A stretch of DNA of 14,796 nucleotides from Candidatus Zophobacter franzmannii. Its GTDB lineage: Bacteria > Cloacimonadota > Cloacimonadia > Cloacimonadales > JAFGVF01. Each line of letters starts with the position of its first letter. Position 1 is the stretch's first letter. The stretch spans positions 1 through 14,796 of the forward strand of contig JAVCCX010000023.1 in assembly GCA_030765245.1 (NCBI GenBank). The letters are read 5' to 3'. A program made the position numbers and the translations under genes. Positions 8,154 through 12,819 of this stretch are shown here, piece by piece. The notes beneath the pieces are model-generated. The model saw only the letters and a program-made list of their open reading frames with translations, was not told the DNA's origin and searched no databases.

Positions 8154-9497
8154 CTACTTTCGCAATTCCTCTATTAACCTCTGTTTGTTCCAATCCGGAT
8201 GTTCAAGCCACAAATCTTTAGCTTTCGTCATCCATTCCCCGATTATTTCACCTTCTTTAATTCTGAAGGCTTCCATAATATCATGACCGGACAGAGGAAA
8301 AGGTTTAAGAGAATACTCGTCTTTGATTCTCTTAAGTCTTTCTCTCAAATGACTTACTTGCCCAGGTAGATTATACTCAACAGCATGAGAGATATTATCC
8401 GCATGAATAAGGTCGAGGAGTTTATCAACGAAATCCCCAAGCTGATGATAAATCTTCCTAAGCTTCTTATCTGTAAGTATTTCACCATTTTTACCACTGC
8501 TTTTCAAACACATGTGATTTTTAATTAATATAGAAACATTGGCAACAAAAATCTTTGGGAACTTCAATTCTGTCAGTAATCTACTAGATAATTTCACACT
8601 CTCTTTATCATGTCCATAGAAGTGAATACCTTTCTCATCTTTGCTCATACAGCACTGTTTACCTATATCATGGAATAGAGCTGCCATTCGAATTTCTAAA
8701 TCAGCAGGACTGTTCTCAACAACCATCACGGTATGATCCCAGACATCTGCAAAATGGTACTTATTCTGTTCCAGGTTCTTTAGTTTCGTGAGTTCAGGGA
8801 ATACATAGTTCATAATATTGAGTTCAAGCATTAGATTTAAAGCATACCCGATATTCTCACCTACCATGATTTTAGATATCTCATCCTTTATTCGCTCTTT
8901 TGATATGTTTTGCAATCTGTCAGCATACTTCTTCATTCCATTGGCTGTTTCTTCCTCTATCTTGAAGTTGAATCTTGCAGCGAAACGAATAGCTCTGAGA
9001 GTTCTAAGAGGGTCTTCTACGAAGATAATATTTGGGTCTGATGTTGCTCTGATAATGCCATCATTGATATCGCTAAGCCCATAACCGGATATATCAATAA
9101 TCTCACCACTTATTACATTCTGGATAAGGGAATTAATAGTAAAGTCTCTCCTGAAGATATCATCTTTGATTGTACCAAGCTGAACATCAGGTTTGCGGGA
9201 TTTATCTCGATAGGACTCCTTACGGGTCATTACAAACTCAACCGTGTATCCTTGCATTTTCACCATGGCAGTTCCAAAGTTCACAAAGACAACAGGTTTT
9301 GAGCATACACCTGTGCTATATAGGTAGTTTGCTAACTTGATTCCACCCTCAGGAAGAGACACTACAATGTCCATATCCTCAGACGCAGACTGTCGGTTCA
9401 TGACCTGGTCTCGGACATAACCTCCGACTGAGAAGGTGTTATTTTCAAACTCAGTATTTTTTATGCTTTCCTTGATTAAATCTCGTATTTTATCCAA
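8154..9497 (-). CDS. cca: CCA tRNA nucleotidyltransferase / poly(A) polymerase family protein with HD domain
   Basis: 447 residues, the usual length of class II CCA-adding enzymes with a C-terminal HD domain. They add or repair the 3' CCA of tRNA in the cytoplasm. Visible motifs: SVGGYVRD (23-30), the metal-binding pair Asp41 and Asp43 in EDMDIVV, RRDFTINSL (116-124), and EDPLRTLRAIRFAARF (161-176), the nucleotide-recognition region. The HD domain follows with WDHT (His255), HDIGK (276-280), HFYGHD (292-297) and KNHM (His328). The C-terminal part PLSGHDIMEAF resembles the usual end of the family. The only sensible start is TTG at 9497, with GGGG/GGAA in the minus-strand bases at 9508-9501; the nearby ATG is out of frame and stops after four codons. 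An exclusively A-adding or poly(A) polymerase role cannot be excluded from motifs. Confidence 0.92.
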   Translation of the reverse strand: MDKIRDLIKESIKNTEFENNTFSVGGYVRDQVMNRQSASEDMDIVVSLPEGGIKLANYLYSTGVCSKPVVFVNFGTAMVKMQGYTVEFVMTRKESYRDKSRKPDVQLGTIKDDIFRRDFTINSLIQNVISGEIIDISGYGLSDINDGIIRATSDPNIIFVEDPLRTLRAIRFAARFNFKIEEETANGMKKYADRLQNISKERIKDEISKIMVGENIGYALNLMLELNIMNYVFPELTKLKNLEQNKYHFADVWDHTVMVVENSPADLEIRMAALFHDIGKQCCMSKDEKGIHFYGHDKESVKLSSRLLTELKFPKIFVANVSILIKNHMCLKSSGKNGEILTDKKLRKIYHQLGDFVDKLLDLIHADNISHAVEYNLPGQVSHLRERLKRIKDEYSLKPFPLSGHDIMEAFRIKEGEIIGEWMTKAKDLWLEHPDWNKQRLIEELRK

Positions 9498-9524
9498 TTT
9501 CCATCCCCAAGTATTAGTATATAA

Positions 9525-9552
9525 ATAATAGTAATTGAGCTCCTATCGTCAA
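9525..9552 (-). promoter_or_regulatory. Promoter of the nucleotidyltransferase-kinase operon
   Basis: On the minus strand, TTGACG (9552-9547) is separated by 16 bp from TATTAT (9530-9525), each 5/6 to the sigma-70 consensus. The predicted transcript start would leave a leader of about 20 bases before the TTG start at 9497. Confidence 0.5.
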
Positions 9553-9641
9553 TATTTATTATTAGCATAAGAGTTTTAACCTTGCCAAATTCATATCAAT
9601 TAGTAATCATTGATTATTATAACATCATTTGGAGTGGAATT

Positions 9642-11354
9642 ATGAAAAAGATATTAATCATCACAGTTCTCGTGATTGTCGGAATTCTAATCATCACAGC
9701 AGTTGGTGGCTATTTCGTAGCTAACAGCTTCTTCAAAGCTGAGAGTGGCTTCTCATTACGATCTACCCTCTCGGATGCAATGGATAAGAAAGTTGATTAT
9801 GAAGACTTAAATGTAAAGCTTGGTCTTGGGATTAAAGTAGAGCTTATCAACTTCACTATTGTTGACCCCGCCATCCCTAATAAACCAATGGTTCAAGCAG
9901 GTAAAGTATATGCCAAGATGAAACTTCTTCCCCTCTTATCAAAGAAGATAGAGGTTGTCAGCATCACTATTGATAATCCTGAGATATACATTAATGACCA
10001 GTTATCCAAGAGCGAGAAGAAACCTAAGAAGAACAAGCCTGCAAAGGAAAAGGACCCTGATAAAGAGAAGCAGAAGTTCTCACTTTCAGTGCCTGTTATT
10101 GAGATTAATAAGGGTCAATTCACCTACGAGACAGAGACTGATACACTTTTAGTTTCTAACATCGACCTAAAACTCCAGCTCAAAGCTAATAATTTTGATA
10201 AGGGCAAGGAGGATTATTCCGGTAGTCTGATTATTAAGAATGTCGATGGTTCTTATGGTCAATACAACTGGCATAAGGCATCTGGTTCAATCTCTGTGAA
10301 TCAGGACCAACTTTCTTGTAAAGAGCTTCTATTTGCTACCTCATTGGGTAAATATTGGATGACTCTTGAGTTTAACAACTGGCGTAATTTGGGTAAAGTT
10401 GATACAGTAAGACCTGACCTTTCATTCCATATTATTTCACCTTTAGCAGACTTTTCACAATTAGCAAAGGGAGCTGAAAAGGAAACTGCAGAACCGGACA
10501 GTTTAATCTCTGAAGAGGAGATTGTAGTAACTACTCCTCAGAAGAAAGAGAGCAGTTTTGACCTTCCAATCAATGTGAAGGGTATAGTTGATTTCAAGCG
10601 AGTTAAGACTGACTTTATCGATATTGATAATCTTAAAATTATGGTTGGTGCTAATGACAAGAAGATGTATCTCAATCTGAATACCAAGATAGCAGGGGGA
10701 GACATCAAGCTTGAAACAACCCTTGTGAATGGTGAGACAAAGTCTCTCAAAGATTTGGGTTATCAGGGAGATTTGACAGTCAAACATCTTCGACTTGAGG
10801 ATATCTCTTCCAAACTTCTTAAAAAGGAGTTCATAGATGGTAGACTCAGTGCTGAATTTGATGTAAGCGGGACCGGGGTTGGTCTCCATGAGATGATTTC
10901 AACTATGGAAGGTGTAGGAACCATTTCGATTACTGATGGATTCTTCTATCTACCGGACAATGTAAAAGAGTTTGGTAAATATGCTAAAACACTCAAGCAG
11001 GAGAAGGTTGCTGTGGCTATTGAGAATAGCTCAACTTATTCTCGTGGTATCTTGAAACTTGATAACCTTACAGCTAAATCTGATATTGCTGATGCATCTG
11101 TAACCGGTTATATCAAGTTGAGTGGATATATCAACGCCAGAATTAACGGGAAGCTCTCAAAACAGGTTAGTAAAGAACTTAAGGTTCCAGCCAAAGAGAT
11201 GTTCTTTGATGAAGATAAGAAACTAGGCTTCAAAGTAACAGTTAAGGGTACTTTTGAAGAACCTGAGGTTAAATTCCATTGGGAAAAACTCACAGGTCAA
11301 GTCTGGAAGAATATGAAAAGAGGAGTTGGGAACCTGATTAAAGGCCTCTTCTAA
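9642..11354 (+). CDS. AsmA-like envelope protein
   Basis: I take ATG 9642, with GGAG (9631-9634) seven bases before it; an in-frame TTG at 9582 would put a non-hydrophobic stretch before the membrane helix. The 570-residue protein has one N-terminal membrane helix (about 4-27) with the rest predicted to lie in the periplasm. Residues 32-120 resemble the AsmA N-terminal part (SFFKAESGFSLRSTLSDAM, then repeated 'I..I.NPEIYIN' strands). A very Lys-rich linker (123-145) follows. The C-terminal part (about 383-565) has the AsmA-like pattern LSAEFDVSGTGVGLHEMIS and GVGTISITDGFFY. The family is linked to outer-membrane biogenesis and lipid movement between membranes; the exact job here is unknown. 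It is transcribed divergently from the nucleotidyltransferase gene and ends at a clear terminator. Confidence 0.85.
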   Translation: MKKILIITVLVIVGILIITAVGGYFVANSFFKAESGFSLRSTLSDAMDKKVDYEDLNVKLGLGIKVELINFTIVDPAIPNKPMVQAGKVYAKMKLLPLLSKKIEVVSITIDNPEIYINDQLSKSEKKPKKNKPAKEKDPDKEKQKFSLSVPVIEINKGQFTYETETDTLLVSNIDLKLQLKANNFDKGKEDYSGSLIIKNVDGSYGQYNWHKASGSISVNQDQLSCKELLFATSLGKYWMTLEFNNWRNLGKVDTVRPDLSFHIISPLADFSQLAKGAEKETAEPDSLISEEEIVVTTPQKKESSFDLPINVKGIVDFKRVKTDFIDIDNLKIMVGANDKKMYLNLNTKIAGGDIKLETTLVNGETKSLKDLGYQGDLTVKHLRLEDISSKLLKKEFIDGRLSAEFDVSGTGVGLHEMISTMEGVGTISITDGFFYLPDNVKEFGKYAKTLKQEKVAVAIENSSTYSRGILKLDNLTAKSDIADASVTGYIKLSGYINARINGKLSKQVSKELKVPAKEMFFDEDKKLGFKVTVKGTFEEPEVKFHWEKLTGQVWKNMKRGVGNLIKGLF

Positions 11355-11386
11355 ACACTATATTTTTAGATAATTAATTGTGTCTT

Positions 11387-11421
11387 CAAAGGCTATTGGC
11401 TTGATCAATAGCCTTTGTTTT
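11387..11421 (+). terminator. Rho-independent-type terminator after the AsmA-like gene
   Basis: A perfect 12-bp stem, CAAAGGCTATTG (11387-11398) with CAATAGCCTTTG (11406-11417), a 7-base loop, and a short TTTT tract. It lies 33 bp after the stop codon at 11354. The weak T tract is the only reservation. Confidence 0.8.
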
Positions 11422-11451
11422 GGGGAAATGATGCTTCAGCTTCATCGCATC

Positions 11452-11500
11452 TCTTAAATTCCCATCCTTCGGAGGGGTGGCACGGAGTGACGGGGTGGTT
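11452..11500 (-). repeat. Hairpin repeat, copy A
   Basis: Read on the minus strand it follows the unit consensus AACCACCCCGTC, variable hairpin, GCCACCCCTCC, short loop, GGAGGGGAATTAAGA. The variable hairpin is CAC-tcc-GTG. The second stem has one mismatch (GGATGGG in place of GGAGGGG). It is in the same orientation as copy C and opposite to the array after the nuclease gene. Confidence 0.8.
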
Positions 11501-11526
11501 CTTTTAACTCTCCTTCCCGGACAGTA

Positions 11527-11815
11527 GGGACACACATGCGAGTGTCCCGTTATATGGAGTAAATTGACTGTGTCAATTCGTATTGGAATGATCAGTACAA
11601 CTAACTAGCATCGGCATAGACGATGCACTCCAAAGCCCTCTTGCGTAGAACAACTGTCCTCAGTTGTTGTGAAGAATTCCCCGCAAGTGAGGACACATGC
11701 GTTACGATTAATTCAACGCAAGCTGGAAGCTTACGGTACGATTAAGCCCTGCTAGGGCTGAATTGCCACTGCAAACAAAGTTCGCATCTCTTTGATACGC
11801 GGACATCCTGTCCGC
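11527..11815. repeat. Chain of short perfect hairpins with unrelated stems
   Basis: Inverted repeats, in order: GGGACAC/GTGTCCC (11527-11548, 8-base loop); AATTGAC/GTCAATT (11562-11578, loop 3); GCATCG/CGATGC (11608-11626, loop 7); AACAACTG/CAGTTGTT (11649-11668, loop 4), itself between CTTGCG (11640-11645) and CGCAAG (11682-11687); AAGCT/AGCTT (11720-11732, loop 3); AGCCCT/AGGGCT (11745-11759, loop 3); GCGGACA/TGTCCGC (11799-11815, loop 3). The stem sequences differ, but TACGATTAA occurs directly before two of the units (11703-11711 and 11737-11745), and GGACAC with ATGCG close behind occurs twice (11528-11540 and 11691-11702). Confidence 0.7.
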
Positions 11816-11926
11816 ATCTTCTTCTTCTTGCTTACATTAACACCAGTGCAGCATTCCCTATCTTTCTTGAACATAATATACTTCTATCTTCTTTAGTGTC
11901 GATTCGTGTGGTTAGTGGTTGAAAAT

Positions 11927-11960
11927 CCCCATCTGTCATCGAGGAAGGGGAATTAAGAGT
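11927..11960 (+). repeat. Hairpin repeat, partial copy B
   Basis: Only the 3' half of the unit is recognisable (GAGGAAGGGGAATTAAGAG, 11941-11959), preceded by CCCC at 11927-11930 with which GGGG could pair. It points the opposite way to copies A and C. Confidence 0.5.
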
Positions 11961-12002
11961 TCAATAAAAAAACCATTTGACAGAGAAGCTAACTGTCTGT
12001 AA

Positions 12003-12028
12003 TTATTGTCTATTATGATAGACAATAA
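12003..12028. repeat. Perfect 11-bp hairpin at the start of the DUF559 gene
   Basis: The stem TTATTGTCTAT (12003-12013) pairs perfectly with ATAGACAATAA (12018-12028) around the loop TATG. The ATG at 12015-12017, a candidate start codon, sits in the loop. A second hairpin, GCAGAT-gaa-ATCTGC, follows at 12041-12055 and contains the alternative ATG at 12045. Confidence 0.75.
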
Positions 12029-12488
12029 GGATCCTAAGCGGCAGATGAAATCTGCTAAAAATTCCCCTCCCACGGAGGGGTGGCAGTCGAAGACTGACGG
12101 GGTGGTTCCCCGGAGCACAAAGAACTATAAAAGCCTACCCTATAACCCAAGATTAAAAGGTTTTGCTAAAAGTCTCAGAAAAGCCGGGAACCTTGCTGAA
12201 GTGCTTTTCTGGAATCAAGTTAAAAGAAAGAATTTTAAGAAGTTGGATTTTGACCGTCAGAAGATTATCGGTGACTATGTTGTTGATTTTTACTGTGCTT
12301 CCGCTAATGCAGTTATCGAAATTGATGGTGACAGCCATAACGATAAGGTAGTGTATGATGAAAAAAGGGATAGATACCTAATTGGCTTAGGGCTTGAAGT
12401 TGTACATATTCCTGATATTGATGTGAAGCAGAACTTACCCGATGTTATGGATTGGTTGGCTGTACATCCGGTGTTTAGTTGTTTTTGA
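12015..12488 (+). CDS. DUF559-family (Vsr-like, PD-(D/E)XK) endonuclease-like protein
   Basis: 157 residues from ATG 12015. TTG 12006 and ATG 12045 (AAGGA at 12027-12031) are alternatives, and no start has an ideal ribosome site. The family domain starts at about residue 38 (YKSLPYNPRLKGFAKSLRKA) and runs to about 150: EVLFWNQVK, FDRQKIIGDYVVDFYC (79-94, Asp91), IEIDGDSH (101-108, Glu102, Asp104, His108), and YDEKRDRYLIGLGLEVVHI. Spacing and residues look like a complete nuclease-like fold related to very-short-patch repair endonucleases; activity and substrate are unproven for most of the family. Residues about 15-32 (KNSPPTEGWQSKTDGVVP) are simply the translation of repeat copy C, so the true N-terminus is uncertain. 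The gene stands alone between opposed repeat copies, which suggests a mobile or repeat-associated role rather than an operon function. Confidence 0.8.
   Translation: MIDNKDPKRQMKSAKNSPPTEGWQSKTDGVVPRSTKNYKSLPYNPRLKGFAKSLRKAGNLAEVLFWNQVKRKNFKKLDFDRQKIIGDYVVDFYCASANAVIEIDGDSHNDKVVYDEKRDRYLIGLGLEVVHIPDIDVKQNLPDVMDWLAVHPVFSCF
12057..12107 (-). repeat. Hairpin repeat, copy C, inside the 5' end of the DUF559 frame
   Basis: The best-preserved upstream copy. On the minus strand it reads AACCACCCCGT, the variable hairpin CAGTC-ttc-GACTG, GCCACCCC, then a perfect CCCCTCC-gtg-GGAGGGG stem and AATT. It is in opposite orientation to the downstream array and is in frame with the nuclease gene. Confidence 0.85.
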
Positions 12489-12819
12489 GGTGAATGGGTA
12501 AAGAGGGATGACACCCCGTCAGGCCGGGAAGAGGAATTAAGAACTACCCCGCCGTTTTCAACGGCACCCCTTCAAAGAAGGGGAATTAAGAGACCACCCC
12601 GTCACTTACAGTGCCACCCCTCCACAGAGGGGAATTAAGAACCACTAATTAAGAACCACTTCGTCAGCAGTCGCTGATACCCCCAATCTATCCACAAAAA
12701 AACTTGACCATAATTTGGAATTGTTAAAATATACCATATCGTATTACATAAGGAGTAAATATCGGACTTAATTCTTTTCTTTAGTTTTTTAAAATGAATG
12801 ACTTATACTCGGAGAGTTT
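12489..12819. other. Non-coding region between the DUF559 gene and the M6-like gene
   Basis: 331 bp. The first 200 bp are the repeat array. The remaining AT-rich part (12688-12819) is the leader of the M6-like gene. It has TTGACC at 12704-12709 with TAAAAT at 12725-12730 (spacing only 15) and TATACC at 12730-12735 (spacing 20), so a promoter is plausible but no pair is well placed. The ribosome site GGAGAG is at 12811-12816. Confidence 0.5.
12510..12687 (+). repeat. Tandem hairpin-repeat array downstream of the DUF559 gene (copies D-G)
   Basis: Head-to-tail units in plus orientation. Copy D (12510-12542) has lost most of both stems. Copy E (12542-12592) is intact, with variable hairpin GCCGTT-ttc-AACGGC and second stem CCCCTTC-aaa-GAAGGGG. 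Copy F (12593-12640) is intact, with CACT-tac-AGTG and CCCCTC-caca-GAGGGG. A collapsed unit (12640-12655) joins AACCAC directly to TAATTAAGAA. Copy G (12654-12687) keeps only the first half, with hairpin TCAGC-agtc-GCTGA (arms TCAGC and GCTGA). Unit length is about 50 bp. This is not a CRISPR array: the units abut and the variable part is a self-complementary arm of 9-15 bases. Confidence 0.8.

Larger units (their letters stand above)
11422..12002. other. Non-coding repeat and hairpin region upstream of the DUF559 gene
   Basis: About 580 bp without a supported gene. It holds repeat copy A (11452-11500), a chain of short hairpins (11527-11815) and a partial inverted repeat copy B (11927-11960). 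Between 11816 and 11926 I see no further structure. Open frames here are short and antisense or repeat-derived. Confidence 0.6.

Noticed and set aside
10503..10889. Minus-strand frame of 128 codons inside the AsmA-like gene
   Set aside because: A shadow of the coding strand; the plus-strand frame is continuous and has family features.
11936..12118. Minus-strand frame of 60 codons
   Set aside because: It is the antisense reading of repeat copy C and the leader hairpin, with no ribosome site and no recognisable domain.
12510..12687. CRISPR array
   Set aside because: The units are about 50 bp and abut directly. The variable part is only 9-15 bases and is self-complementary, so it is not a spacer, and there are no cas genes.
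11452..12687. Classical insertion sequence with terminal inverted repeats
   Set aside because: There is no transposase gene, and the opposed repeats are multi-copy hairpin units rather than single matching ends; no target-site duplication could be identified.
12704..12735. Sigma-70 promoter for the M6-like gene
   Set aside because: TTGACC is present, but the possible -10 boxes (TAAAAT, TATACC) sit at spacings of 15 and 20, so I did not list it as a firm feature.
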